Assembly: GCA_009929775.1 (NCBI GenBank)
Contig: RZZS01000006.1
Coordinates: 1-61,658, forward strand
DNA from: Alphaproteobacteria bacterium
GTDB taxonomy: Bacteria; Pseudomonadota; Alphaproteobacteria; Micavibrionales; Micavibrionaceae
Direction of reading: 5' to 3'
Length of the DNA stretch: 61,658 nt
Both the position numbers and the translations under genes were made by a program. Positions 10,655 through 19,371 of the stretch are shown piece by piece. The notes beneath the pieces are model-generated. The model searched no databases. It had not been told where the DNA came from and saw nothing but the letters and a program-made list of their open reading frames with translations. Positions within the stretch are counted from its first letter, which is position 1. Each line of letters starts with the position of its first letter.

Positions 10655-10667
10655 AATGATTATCACT
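10655..10667 (-). promoter_or_regulatory. Fur-like box upstream of feoAB
   Basis: On the gene strand the site reads AGTGATAATCATT, which differs at one position from the perfect palindrome AATGATAATCATT upstream of the nicotianamine-synthase-like gene at 19280. It sits 68 bases before feoA. A TATATT that could be the -10 lies between the box and the gene, near 10617-10622. Binding by Fur is inferred from the match to the general Fur consensus. Confidence 0.65.
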
Positions 10668-10855
10668 ATTGCTGTTCGCAGAATTGATAAAAAGTTCCAG
10701 AAATAACGGACCCGCCTGCAAACAGATCCGTTGCCTCAAGTGCATGGAATGGAAAGAGATTCGGTTCTGGCTCGACGTGGGAACGCGAACTGGGGAACCG
10801 AAACGGCAGGTCGCTGATGCGCAGCAGAAAAATTGTCGCACCTGCCCGATGCTTC

Positions 10856-11599
10856 CTAAATCATCGCCAGCCCGCCATTCACGTGAATGGTCTGACCTGT
10901 AATATAGCCGGCTTCGTTGGTGGCGAGGAACATGACGGCGGCAGCGACCTCGTCGGCGGTGCCCATGCGGCCCAGAGCGATATTGCGGTTGATTTTGTCT
11001 TTTTGCTCGTCGGTCAGGGCGTCGGTCATCGGCGAGGCGATGAAGCCCGGCGCGACGCAGTTCACCGTAATGCCGCGCGAGGCGAGTTCCTGCGCCATGG
11101 CTTTCGACCAGCCGACGATCCCTGCCTTCGAGGACACGTAGTTGCACTGGCCCGGATTGCCGGTGAAGCCGACGACCGAGGCGATGTTGATAATCCGGCC
11201 CCAGCGGCGTTTCATCATGCTGCGCTGTACGGCCTGCGCCAGCTTGAACGGGACGGAGAGATTGACCTCGATCACCTCGTCCCAGTCTTCTTCCTTCATG
11301 CGCATCGAGAGATTGTCGCGCGTGACGCCTGCGTTGTTCACAAGAATGTCGATCTGCCCCATTTCTTTTTCGGCAGCGGGAATAATGCTGGCAACGAAAT
11401 CGCGGTCGCGCAGATCGCCTTCGAATTCGTAAAAACGTGAACCCAGCACGGCGGCTGTTTTGTCGAGCCTCTCCCGATTGCGGTCGACGAGGCCGATCGT
11501 CGCGCCGTGGGAGTGCAGGGCGCGGGTGATCGCACTGCCGATTCCGCCGGTGGCGCCGGTAATGAGGGCCGTTTTGCCGGTCAGGTCCAACTCGAACAT
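10856..11599 (-). CDS. fabG: 3-oxoacyl-ACP reductase FabG
   Basis: NADPH-dependent short-chain dehydrogenase that reduces 3-ketoacyl-ACP in fatty-acid elongation. The 247 residues show the TGATGGIGSAI cofactor loop (14-24), NNAG near 88, and the catalytic Ser-Tyr-Lys (SVVGF, then YVSSKAG). An AGGAGA precedes the ATG. It is the last gene of a fabD - C39-like - fabG unit, 48 bases after the C39-like gene. Confidence 0.95.
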   Translation of the reverse strand: MFELDLTGKTALITGATGGIGSAITRALHSHGATIGLVDRNRERLDKTAAVLGSRFYEFEGDLRDRDFVASIIPAAEKEMGQIDILVNNAGVTRDNLSMRMKEEDWDEVIEVNLSVPFKLAQAVQRSMMKRRWGRIINIASVVGFTGNPGQCNYVSSKAGIVGWSKAMAQELASRGITVNCVAPGFIASPMTDALTDEQKDKINRNIALGRMGTADEVAAAVMFLATNEAGYITGQTIHVNGGLAMI

Positions 11600-11647
11600 T
11601 CGTGGGTCTCCTGTTGTGATTCGTGCAAGGCTTTCGAAAAAGCGCCC

Positions 11648-12334
11648 TTATGTTGCGCCTTTTTGATCCTCTGTCAATCGGTGGATATACCACAGCCCGG
11701 CCTTGCGCTCGAGGCCGTGGTGCTGAAGGGAATGATATATGTGCCATGGCTCGAAGACGCGCCACTTGCGTCCGCGCGCGGGGTCGACGATCCGGATCTT
11801 GCCGTCGACGAGCCGGTCGAAAACGCAGACATGTCCCATCGTCGGATCAATGGGCGCGGCGGCCTTGTCCTCGTCGAGTACGTCGCCCCAACGCAGACAG
11901 AACAGCACGTCTCCGTCGCGGTCGACGACCTCCTGAAGCGCGGTGACGAAGCTCTCGAGCGTCGGAAAATTATCGATGGTCTGGATGTCAACCCGGAACG
12001 GGATGCCCAGCCGCTCCATCGCCTTTGAGGGATGGTATTCGTCAATCAGGCCGACCTGCGTGCCATAGCCGATGGGTGGTTCCTCAACCGAAATGCGCGG
12101 GTTGTAGAAAAACTTTGCGTCCTCCGGCGGCACGACGAGCCCCATATGCCAGCCGATCAACTCGGCGGGCACGAGCGGCATGCCATGCCTGAGCATGACG
12201 ATCTGAAACGAGGTCGGGCAGCAGCTGTAGGGTTGCTGCTGCAGCGGAACGTAGCGGGAATCCTGCGGGACGATATACTCCTCGGGGAGCGAACGCTGCT
12301 CCTGATAGACGGGCAGAGCGGTGTCGCTGGTCAT
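11648..12334 (-). CDS. C39-like cysteine peptidase-fold protein
   Basis: The 228-residue protein has a papain-like C39 layout: QQQPYSCCPTSFQIVML with Cys38/39 near the N-terminus, a late GHVCVFDRL with His168, and a following IRIVDPA acidic residue. Such domains process leader peptides or act as isopeptidases, but no transporter part or substrate gene is present. There is no signal peptide, so it is probably cytoplasmic. Its start overlaps the fabD stop by four bases (ATGA), so it is translated with fabD. The activity and substrate are unknown. Confidence 0.75.
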   Translation of the reverse strand: MTSDTALPVYQEQRSLPEEYIVPQDSRYVPLQQQPYSCCPTSFQIVMLRHGMPLVPAELIGWHMGLVVPPEDAKFFYNPRISVEEPPIGYGTQVGLIDEYHPSKAMERLGIPFRVDIQTIDNFPTLESFVTALQEVVDRDGDVLFCLRWGDVLDEDKAAAPIDPTMGHVCVFDRLVDGKIRIVDPARGRKWRVFEPWHIYHSLQHHGLERKAGLWYIHRLTEDQKGAT

Positions 12335-13275
12335 GCGAGCCTTTGGATCAGCGCGTCGAGTTGCTCCGGCGTGCCGACGCTCTCGGCCTGAACGTCCTTT
12401 TCAATGCGCTTGACGAGTCCCGCAAGAACCTTGCCCGCGCCAATCTCGACCATCTCGTCCACGCCCTGACCGCGCATCCACTGAACCGACTCCCGCCAGC
12501 GCACCATACCGGTGATCTGGTCGACGAGGAGGCGGCGGATCTCGTGTGGATCGGCGGCACCCCGCGCCGTGACGTTCGAGACGACGGGTACGATCGGCGG
12601 GCGAATGTCCGTGTCGGCGAGCGCCTGCGCCATGCGCTGGGCCGCCGGGGCCATCAGGGTCGAATGGAACGGTGCGCTGACCGGAAGCTTGACGGCCCGT
12701 TTGGCGCCCATCTCGGAGGCCATGGCTATAGCCGCCTCGACAGCGCCCGCGTGGCCGGAAATGACGACCTGTCCCGTCGAGTTGTCGTTCGCGGCCTGGC
12801 AGACTTCGGATCCCGCGGCGCGTTTGGCAATTTCCTGAACCTCGGCGAAATCGAGACCGAGAATGGCCGCCATTGCGCCTATTCCGACCGGCACCGCCGA
12901 CTGCATCGCCTGCCCCCGCAGACGGACGAGGCGGGCGGTGTCGGCAAGGTCGAGCGCGCCCGTGGCCGTAAGGGCCGAATATTCCCCGAGACTGTGCCCG
13001 GCGGCAAAGGTTATGACATCGTCAAGCCGGATGTTCGCCTCGCGCGTCATGACGCGCATGCAGGCCGTGGAAACCGCGAGCAGGGCGGGCTGGGTGTTCT
13101 CGGTGAGGTTCAGCTTGTCTTCCGGCCCTTCCCACATCACCCTGCTCAAGTGATCTCCAAGGGCGTCGTCCACTTCCTCGAAAGTCTGTCGCGCCGCCGG
13201 GAAAGCCTCGGCGAGGTCCTTGCCCATACCGACGAATTGCGAACCCTGTCCGGGAAACAGAAAAGCGCGTGTCAT
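12331..13275 (-). CDS. fabD: Malonyl-CoA:ACP transacylase FabD
   Basis: Transfers malonyl groups to acyl carrier protein to begin fatty-acid elongation. The 314 residues open with FPGQGSQFVGMG, carry the nucleophile Ser95 in GHSLGEY, and have a downstream His in PVSAPFHSTLM. The frame is intact and the length standard. It heads the minus-strand fabD - C39-like - fabG unit. Confidence 0.95.
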   Translation of the reverse strand: MTRAFLFPGQGSQFVGMGKDLAEAFPAARQTFEEVDDALGDHLSRVMWEGPEDKLNLTENTQPALLAVSTACMRVMTREANIRLDDVITFAAGHSLGEYSALTATGALDLADTARLVRLRGQAMQSAVPVGIGAMAAILGLDFAEVQEIAKRAAGSEVCQAANDNSTGQVVISGHAGAVEAAIAMASEMGAKRAVKLPVSAPFHSTLMAPAAQRMAQALADTDIRPPIVPVVSNVTARGAADPHEIRRLLVDQITGMVRWRESVQWMRGQGVDEMVEIGAGKVLAGLVKRIEKDVQAESVGTPEQLDALIQRLA

Positions 13276-13384
13276 GCCGCGAAACCTCCATTTTTGAATA
13301 TCCGGCTCCTGTCATACATGAGGGGGCCGGGAAAGACAAAAATTTTTCTTGGATCCGGGTCTGAGGTTTTCCAGACCCTGGGTC

Positions 13385-13880
13385 TTACGCCGGTGCGGGA
13401 GCCGGGGCAAACCGAATAACCGGTTCAGGCCCGGGTTGGGCAGGCAAAAGATGTCCGTTCCGGGTTGTCGCAAATTGCTGATGGGTCAGCCCTTGCACCT
13501 GAGACAATTCGGCATCCGTGATATCTGCGTTACTGAGAATGGCTCCCTCCAGGCGGGCTCCAAACAGGTCGGTATCGATCAATTCGGCATCGGTCATGTC
13601 CGCGCCGCGAAGGTCTGTATATATAAGGTCAGCTTCCTTGATCTGTGCTCCTGTCAGGTCTCTTTCCCGGAGGTCCGCATCGCGAAGAATCGCCCTGCGC
13701 AAATTCACTCCACGAAGATTTCGTTGGAAAATTCAGGGGAGTTCTCTGGGTGTTCAGACGTTGGCCCTGCTGCCCGCCGGTCTGGAGCCAAAGGGAGTGC
13801 TGGTTCAGGGTCTCGGCAAATTCAGGAGTCCAGCCCTCTGGCAGTTGAGAAAGCACATGGTTCGCAAGATCGGTGAACAT
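13385..13880 (-). pseudogene. Pentapeptide-repeat protein with a frameshift
   Basis: From ATG 13880 the frame reads MFTDLANHVLSQLPEGW and runs to PLNF. Then a four-T run on the coding strand (13728-13731) leads into the wrong frame. Dropping one T gives an unbroken continuation PLNFQRNLRGVNLRRAILRDA into a clear run of A(D/N)LxxADL pentapeptides, ending near 13385 with a proline-alanine tail. The joined product is about 164 residues. Pentapeptide proteins form a right-handed beta-helix, and the role here is unknown. The shift may be a real mutation or an error in the run length. Confidence 0.65.
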
Positions 13881-14341
13881 TGTTTCGGTTCTTTCGTCCG
13901 GTTGCCTGGCAAGAGTATTGGATAATTTCCCATAAGGGGAGACGGAAGGCAAGAAAATTACGTCATTTGTTTGTGGGTTTCCGGCTTTGCCGGGCGGAGA
14001 AGGCAAATTTGGGGTCAATGGAGGCCATCCGGGCCGCTGAAAAACGATCATCAGCAATTAAGTCATCGGGAAGGCTCATGGCTCAATCGACCTCAGTCAA
14101 GTTGACCTGATTATACGACAAACAGGCAGTCGGTTTCGCGCGTTCGTGCAAATGGACGTTGGAATTCGGTGAGCCTTGCCAGAGTGCTAAAACTCGCCTT
14201 TACTTATAAAGAATTCCCTTGCTTTCCGGCGTATATTCCTTATATTGCCCGCCATTACCGAAAACCTCGCTGGCCCGATTAAGGTAAAGGTCAGCTTTGG
14301 TCCCGGGAGTTTGCGGGGCCGTAACCCGAGAGGAGAACGAC
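13881..14341. other. Intergenic region between the pentapeptide gene and rpsF
   Basis: This 461-base stretch has no supported gene. Its right end holds the probable rpsF promoter and a leader of about 95 bases. Within that leader GGTCCC (14299-14304) can pair with GGGGCC (about 14315-14320), followed by a CCG. The left half shows no repeats or RNA genes that could be recognised. Confidence 0.5.
14219..14246 (+). promoter_or_regulatory. Probable sigma-70 promoter of rpsF-rpsR-rplI
   Basis: TTGCTT (14219-14224), a 16-base spacer and TATATT (14241-14246) form a good -35/-10 pair. They stand about 95 bases before rpsF and face the ribosomal-protein genes. Confidence 0.55.
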
Positions 14342-14698
14342 ATGCCTTATTACGAGACCGTGTTCATAGCACGGCAGGAGCTCTCGACCCAGCAGGTCGA
14401 GGAACTGAAAGAAAAGTGCACGCAGGTCATCACTGATCGCGGCGGCAGAGTCATAAAAACGGAAGACTGGGGCCTTCGCTCCCTTGCGTTCCGGATCAAG
14501 AAGAACCGGAAAGGCCACTACGTCCTGATCGAGAGCGACGCTCCGGCTGAAGCCGTGCACGAACTCGAGCGCCAGATGCGCCTGAACGAAGACGTGCTGC
14601 GCTTCATGACCATCAAATTGAAAGAACTGTCAAAAGGTCCGTCCGTCCAGGTCGGAGGTTCGAACCGTGACGACGATAGCGAACAGGAGGCCGCATAA
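14342..14698 (+). CDS. rpsF: 30S ribosomal protein S6
   Basis: The 118-residue protein begins [15 protein letters not shown] and has the typical [19 protein letters not shown] and [11 protein letters not shown] strands, then an acidic tail. GAGAGGAG before ATG 14342 sets the start; an upstream in-frame start at 14297 is not needed. The stop overlaps the rpsR ATG by one base. S6 binds S18 on the platform of the small subunit. Confidence 0.96.
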   Translation: MPYYETVFIARQELSTQQVEELKEKCTQVITDRGGRVIKTEDWGLRSLAFRIKKNRKGHYVLIESDAPAEAVHELERQMRLNEDVLRFMTIKLKELSKGPSVQVGGSNRDDDSEQEAA

Positions 14699-14967
14699 TG
14701 TCCGCCGCTGATGCACCGACCGTAAAACGCCCGTTTTTCCGCCGCCGCAAGACCTGCCCGTTTACGGGTGACGGCGCGCCGAACATCGACTGGAAAGACA
14801 CGCGTCTTCTGGGCCGTTTCGTTTCCGAGCGCGGCAAGATCGTGCCGAGCCGGATTACGGCCGTTTCCACAAAGAAGCAGCGTGAGCTGGCTATCGCCAT
14901 CAAGCGCGCCCGTTACATGGCCCTCATTCCGTACGTCCGCCAGGAAGCGGAAAGCGGCGGTCGGTAA
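14698..14967 (+). CDS. rpsR: 30S ribosomal protein S18
   Basis: The 89-residue basic protein contains [14 protein letters not shown], the [22 protein letters not shown] core and [21 protein letters not shown], all typical of S18. It is coupled to rpsF by a one-base overlap and precedes rplI by 23 bases. It forms a heterodimer with S6 in the ribosome. Confidence 0.97.
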   Translation: MSAADAPTVKRPFFRRRKTCPFTGDGAPNIDWKDTRLLGRFVSERGKIVPSRITAVSTKKQRELAIAIKRARYMALIPYVRQEAESGGR

Positions 14968-14990
14968 GCGACAGGAAGGAACAGAAAAAG

Positions 14991-15614
14991 ATGCCAACAC
15001 AAGTCATTCTGCTCGAACGCATCGAGCATCTCGGCAACATGGGCGACGTCGTCAATGTGAAACCGGGCTACGCGCGCAACTACCTCCTGCCGCAAAGCAA
15101 GGCGCTTCGGGCGACAAAGGACAATCTCGCCTATTTCGACGCGCAGCGTAAGGTTCTTGAGGCCGAAAACGAAAAGCGCAAGAAGGAGGCCGGAGGCCGC
15201 GCCGGTAAACTTGAGGGCACGACGGTCGCCATCATTCGTCAGGCCTCCGAGGGCGGTCAGCTTTACGGTTCGGTCACAGCCCGTGACATCGCCGAAGAAC
15301 TCTCGGCGGCGACCGGAGAAAAGGTCGAGCGAGGCATGGTCGAGCTCAACAGCAACTTCAAGACCATCGGCCTGTTTCCCGTGACGGTTCGCCTGCACCC
15401 GGAAGTCAAGGTCGAAGTCACCGTCAATGTCGCCCGCTCGAAGGACGAGGCCGCGGTGCAGGAAAAAACCGGTCGCGCTCTGGTCGCGGAAGCCGGTGGG
15501 ATCGTTCAGGTCCGTGAGGAGCCTGCGGAAGAGGAGGTCCTTGACGAGGGAGCCTCCGCCAACGACCAACAGGCCACGGATGCCGAAAGCGAAGAGGAGA
15601 AAGCTGCGGGCTAA
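14991..15614 (+). CDS. rplI: 50S ribosomal protein L9
   Basis: The 207-residue protein starts MPTQVILLERIEHLGNMGD and has the NYLLPQSKALRAT motif, a long connecting helix and a C-terminal domain. It is longer than the roughly 150-residue Escherichia coli L9 because of an acidic, low-complexity tail (about 170-207). It is the last gene of the rpsF operon and is followed by a clear terminator. Confidence 0.96.
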   Translation: MPTQVILLERIEHLGNMGDVVNVKPGYARNYLLPQSKALRATKDNLAYFDAQRKVLEAENEKRKKEAGGRAGKLEGTTVAIIRQASEGGQLYGSVTARDIAEELSAATGEKVERGMVELNSNFKTIGLFPVTVRLHPEVKVEVTVNVARSKDEAAVQEKTGRALVAEAGGIVQVREEPAEEEVLDEGASANDQQATDAESEEEKAAG

Positions 15615-15640
15615 CCCGCCGCCCTTAAAAAAGCCCGTTA

Positions 15641-15672
15641 AAAAACCCGCTCGGATTAAAGGCGGGTTTTTA
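15641..15672 (+). terminator. Rho-independent terminator after rplI
   Basis: AAAAAACCCGC (15641-15651) and GCGGGTTTTT (15663-15672) form a G/C stem with an A-tract before and a T-tract after it. It closes the rpsF-rpsR-rplI transcript. Confidence 0.8.
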
Positions 15673-15817
15673 ATGCCTGGTGGCTGGAAGGTGTCGTTGG
15701 TGAGGGGGCGGAAGTGCAGGGGACATAAAAAGCCCGCGTTATCCACACCCCCCCGTTTTGCGCCTCCGGGAAAAGGCTGGCATTGCTTCTCCGGGTGTGC
15801 TAATCGAACAAAATCGC

Positions 15818-15845
15818 TTGAAATGTGCGGATGGCTTGCTAAAGT
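15818..15845 (+). promoter_or_regulatory. Possible promoter of acpP
   Basis: TTGAAA (15818-15823) and TAAAGT (15840-15845) are 16 bases apart and lie about 50 bases before the acpP ATG. The -10 is weak, so the call rests mainly on position. Confidence 0.4.
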
Positions 15846-15893
15846 CGCCCACGATTTCAGGAGTTCAGATCAAACCAAAGATAGGGAAAACCA

Positions 15894-16133
15894 ATGAGTG
15901 ACATTGCCGAGCGCGTGAAGAAAATCGTGGTTGAGCATCTGGGTGTCGAAGATGAAAAGGTGACGGAATCCGCCAGCTTTATCGACGACCTCGGAGCCGA
16001 CTCGCTGGACACGGTCGAGCTGGTTATGGCGTTTGAAGAAGAATTCAGCGTCGAAATCCCGGATGACGCTGCCGAGAAAATCCAGACGGTTGGCGATGCC
16101 ATCGGGTTTATCAAGGAAAACGCTGCCGAATAA
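15894..16133 (+). CDS. acpP: Acyl carrier protein
   Basis: The 79-residue acidic carrier holds growing acyl chains on a phosphopantetheine arm attached to Ser37 in the [18 protein letters not shown] motif. The length and composition are typical. It precedes fabF, with a hairpin and T-run between them, so acpP is probably expressed well above fabF. Confidence 0.97.
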   Translation: MSDIAERVKKIVVEHLGVEDEKVTESASFIDDLGADSLDTVELVMAFEEEFSVEIPDDAAEKIQTVGDAIGFIKENAAE

Positions 16134-16154
16134 TTCCGGCGGCCTTTTCTGACC

Positions 16155-16183
16155 AGCGGGGGTTTGGGCCCCGCTCTTTTTTT
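16155..16183 (+). terminator. Rho-independent terminator or attenuator between acpP and fabF
   Basis: AGCGGGG (16155-16161) pairs with CCCCGCT (16169-16175), followed by a run of seven Ts. No separate promoter for fabF was seen in the few bases left, so this hairpin probably lets some transcription through. Confidence 0.75.
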
Positions 16184-16194
16184 CAGGCGAAACG

Positions 16195-17466
16195 ATGAGA
16201 CGTGTTGTAGTCACGGGTATGGGTATGGTCACCCCGTTGGGGGTGGGCGTTAATCACAACTGGGCCGCCATCACGGTCGGAAAAAGCGGTATCAGACGCA
16301 TCGAGCACATCGACGTGTCGGATATCGCGTCGCAGGTTGCGGGGATCGTCCCGCGCACCGGGGATCCGGATCCGAAGGACGGTGCCTTCAACCCCGATCT
16401 CTACGTTTCGCCCAAGGAACAGCGAAAAACCGACACGTTCATCACCTACGCGATGGCGGCGGCCAGGGAGGCCGTCGAGGATAGCGGGTGGACGCCTGAA
16501 GACGAGGAATCGCGCGACCGTACCGGCGTGATGATCGGTGGCGGGATCGGCGGCCTGACGACGGTCTACGAGACGTCCGTTACCCTCGAGAATCAGGGGC
16601 CGCGCCGCGTATCGCCGTTTTGCATCCCGGCGATGCTCATCAATCTCGCTTCGGGGCACGTCTCGATCAAATACGGATTTCGCGGCCCCAACCATTCCGT
16701 GGTGACGGCCTGCGCGACCGGCACGCACGCCATCGGCGACGCGGCCCGGATGATTGCGCTCGACGACGCGGACGTCATGGTCGCGGGCGGCGCGGAAGCG
16801 GCGGTCAACCGCCTTGGCGTTTCCGGATTTGCGGCCGCGCGGGCGCTTTCGACCTCCTATAACGACCGGCCTCTGGACGCTTCGCGTCCGTTCGACGAGG
16901 GACGGGACGGCTTTGTTATCGCCGAAGGCGCGGGCATCGTTATCCTTGAGGAATACGAGCATGCAAAGGCGCGCGGCGCGAAGATCTACGGCGAAGTCAT
17001 CGGCTACGGCATGTCGGGTGACGCCTACCACATCACCGCCCCGTCCTCGGACGGCAGCGGCGGCTACCGGGCGATGAAAGCCGCGCTCAAACGTGCGGGG
17101 CTCAATCCGGAAGACATCGACTACATCAACGCGCATGGCACGTCCACGCCGGTCGGCGACGGGATCGAGTGCACGGCGGTGAAGCGCCTGTTCGGGAGCG
17201 CCCTGGGCACGGTCTCAATGTCCTCGACCAAATCGGCCATTGGCCACCTGCTTGGCGCGGCCGGTGCGGTGGAGGCGATCTATTCGCTGAAGACCATTGA
17301 AACCGGGATTCTCCCGCCGACGCTCAATCTCGAAAACGTATCCGAGCCATGTCAGGGCATCGATCTGGTGCCGAAGGTTGCGAAGGAAAAGAAAGTCAAT
17401 GTCGCTCTGTCGAACTCGTTCGGGTTCGGAGGCACGAATGCCAGTCTGGTTATGCGGGGCGTTTGA
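16195..17466 (+). CDS. fabF: 3-oxoacyl-ACP synthase II FabF
   Basis: Condensing enzyme that extends acyl-ACP with malonyl-ACP. The 423 residues have the Cys173 nucleophile in TACATGTHAIG, the catalytic His in NAHGTSTPVGD and in SAIGHLLGAAG, and a C-terminal NSFGFGGTNASL. Its last 17 bases overlap the convergent ATP-grasp gene. In related bacteria fabF is usually followed by mltG; here an opposite-strand operon separates them. Confidence 0.96.
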   Translation: MRRVVVTGMGMVTPLGVGVNHNWAAITVGKSGIRRIEHIDVSDIASQVAGIVPRTGDPDPKDGAFNPDLYVSPKEQRKTDTFITYAMAAAREAVEDSGWTPEDEESRDRTGVMIGGGIGGLTTVYETSVTLENQGPRRVSPFCIPAMLINLASGHVSIKYGFRGPNHSVVTACATGTHAIGDAARMIALDDADVMVAGGAEAAVNRLGVSGFAAARALSTSYNDRPLDASRPFDEGRDGFVIAEGAGIVILEEYEHAKARGAKIYGEVIGYGMSGDAYHITAPSSDGSGGYRAMKAALKRAGLNPEDIDYINAHGTSTPVGDGIECTAVKRLFGSALGTVSMSSTKSAIGHLLGAAGAVEAIYSLKTIETGILPPTLNLENVSEPCQGIDLVPKVAKEKKVNVALSNSFGFGGTNASLVMRGV

Positions 17467-18340
17467 GGCGCGTCTGTTCCATCCGGTCTATAATTGCGGT
17501 CGCAAACCGGTTTGTTGCACCTCTTTCGGATGACAGGTAGAGAGAGGGCTCATTGAGCTCAAGTTCCATCAGCAAAAGCCGGTCCTCGTGGAAGATTCCG
17601 TCAACTCTTGCATAAAGGGGGATTTCCGGAAGGGCTTCCAGCACGGCCTGTCCGCGCTTGACTTGCGCCTCTGTTACGCGAATCGGCTTGGCGCGTCCTC
17701 CGAAGCTCTTTTGAACGCGAAAATCCCCCGGCGCAGGATGTTTGCACACGGCGTGGGAGAATGCGCCTTCAATGAAAATCAGGGACACTTCACCCGTTGT
17801 CGCAATCTCGGGTAACAACGGCTGCAGAAGCATGTCGCAGTCGTAAGCCGTTATCGCCATTGTCAGGTCCTGCCGGAGAAGCTTCACGGTTCCCTCGGCG
17901 GAAGCGGAAATGGCGGGCTTGAGAACGAAATGCTCCGCCCGGTGATCTGCGAGTACCCTCCGGATCGCGGGAGCCGGGCAAAGTCCGGCCCGGAGCAACA
18001 CGGTCGGCACGATGGGCACGCCTTTTTTCTCAAGCTCGAACAAATAGCGCTTGTGCAGATTCCACGCTACCAGAGCCGGGCTGTTGGCAAGAGGAATGCC
18101 CCGTCCCGCCATGTCGCGAAGCCACCTGCGATAGGCTACGGGCCTGTTGTGGTAGCCCCACGTCGACCGGATCACGACGAAGTCGAAACGGGCCCAGGCA
18201 CTTGAGGTATCGGACCAGACGGGGCAGGAAGTCTGGTAACCCAATGCACGCAGTTCGCGAGCAAGACCTGCCGTTTCTGCGTCAAGAGGCCAGATGTCCC
18301 CGATCACGAGGGCGATGTTGCGAGGGTTCGAAAAAGTCAT
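17450..18340 (-). CDS. RimK-type ATP-grasp ligase, putative metallophore tailoring enzyme
   Basis: The 296-residue protein starts MTFSNPRNIALVIGD at ATG 18340, seven bases after the stop of the nicotianamine-synthase-like gene. A longer frame upstream overlaps that gene and is not used. ATP-grasp features are HFVLKPAISASAEGT (phosphate loop region), MLLQPLLPEIATTGEVSLIFIEG and a metal-binding ARVDGIF then MELELNEPSLYL. The family, which includes DcsG-like proteins, joins a carboxylate to an amine using ATP. With its partner it may ligate an amino acid to a nicotianamine-like product; this is inference from gene order. The 3' end overlaps fabF by 17 bases. Confidence 0.85.
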   Translation of the reverse strand: MTFSNPRNIALVIGDIWPLDAETAGLARELRALGYQTSCPVWSDTSSAWARFDFVVIRSTWGYHNRPVAYRRWLRDMAGRGIPLANSPALVAWNLHKRYLFELEKKGVPIVPTVLLRAGLCPAPAIRRVLADHRAEHFVLKPAISASAEGTVKLLRQDLTMAITAYDCDMLLQPLLPEIATTGEVSLIFIEGAFSHAVCKHPAPGDFRVQKSFGGRAKPIRVTEAQVKRGQAVLEALPEIPLYARVDGIFHEDRLLLMELELNEPSLYLSSERGATNRFATAIIDRMEQTRLKRPA

Positions 18341-18347
18341 CGTGATT

Positions 18348-19280
18348 CTATGCGGGCAGTGCTTCCGGGGAGGGCGTGGGCGTCCGTGCTCCAGAGGTCG
18401 CGGCGGCTTTGCCCGGAGGCAGTGTCGCGCCGTACGGGGCCGGGCGGAGAAAATGGGTCGTGTTGATCGTTTCAGATGAGTCTTTGCTGCTACTGACGTG
18501 CCGCAGACCGAGATCGTCAAACGCATGTTCGTTAACCGGTTCGTACAAGAGCGCCTTGAGGCCACGCACGGATCGTACCCCAATGGCGGCGTCCGGTGCC
18601 GTCGCCTGGATCCTTCGGACAACAGAATCCTTTTCGGGAACAAGCGAGGCGACCATTACGACATCGCACCCGGCATAGTCAAACGTTTCACCCGCATGCC
18701 GGTGTACGCCGATTTTGTGTTGGAGGCCCATATTGGCTATCATTTGCCTGGAAAGCCGGACGGCATCCGCGTCACTGTCAATACAGAGCACGTCCGCTCC
18801 GGTGGCGAAATGCATGTCAATTGCGGTCAGCGGGAGTGGACCGGAGCCAACGAAAGCAATCTTGCCGGAGAGTGCGCTGCCTGAACGAAGAACGCTGGCC
18901 ATCGCTGTGACTTCCGCGTCGACCAGATTTCGGTAACATGTTCTGTACCAGAACTGGTCAAGGTCGGAGGCGGTGAGCGGACACTGCGCTCCAAACTGCT
19001 GCGCGAAATACCGTTCCATCAGGTATTCTGCATGGCTCAACTTTTCCAGCATCGGCTTCCTGATGTTACGCACATCCGGATTTTCGAGAATCGACGCCGT
19101 AGCGTGGACGGAGGAAACGTGAAGGACGGCATCGACGAATGTGCGGAGGAGGGAATTAACCCGCTCGTTTGCGGGGGACAGATCCACCTCCCTTCCGAGG
19201 CTTTCGTAGGTCTGGCGGATGAGGCTGATAAAAGCCGCAACTTCGGGATGATCGGGCGTAGCGACAGAGCCTGTCGGCAT
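18348..19280 (-). CDS. Nicotianamine synthase family protein
   Basis: The 310-residue protein matches the nicotianamine synthase fold. FWYRTCYRNLVDAE (110-123) parallels the Y-xx-Y-x-NL-xxx-E block that holds the catalytic Glu in plant and archaeal enzymes. FVGSGPLPLT (143-152) is the SAM-binding signature, and GVRSVRGLKALLYEPV and VASLVPEKD are also conserved. The family transfers aminobutyrate units from SAM to make metal-chelating products (nicotianamine, or opine metallophore precursors in bacteria). GGAGG six bases before the ATG sets the start. It leads a two-gene unit with the ATP-grasp gene, behind a Fur-like box. No opine dehydrogenase or transporter is nearby. Confidence 0.88.
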   Translation of the reverse strand: MPTGSVATPDHPEVAAFISLIRQTYESLGREVDLSPANERVNSLLRTFVDAVLHVSSVHATASILENPDVRNIRKPMLEKLSHAEYLMERYFAQQFGAQCPLTASDLDQFWYRTCYRNLVDAEVTAMASVLRSGSALSGKIAFVGSGPLPLTAIDMHFATGADVLCIDSDADAVRLSRQMIANMGLQHKIGVHRHAGETFDYAGCDVVMVASLVPEKDSVVRRIQATAPDAAIGVRSVRGLKALLYEPVNEHAFDDLGLRHVSSSKDSSETINTTHFLRPAPYGATLPPGKAAATSGARTPTPSPEALPA

Positions 19281-19371
19281 AGAAAACCTCCACGGAAAAA
19301 TTGCGAATAAGTCGCATTTGCGTTTGTTGCGGACCAGAAGTACGAAAGAGCGACAGGCGAGTCAACAAGGA

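Noticed and set aside
10669..10902. A 77-residue frame with paired cysteines (CKQIRCLKC, NCRTC), resembling a zinc ribbon
   Set aside because: It opens with TTG, overlaps the 3' end of fabG by 47 bases and lacks a ribosome-binding site; the cysteine spacing could be chance.
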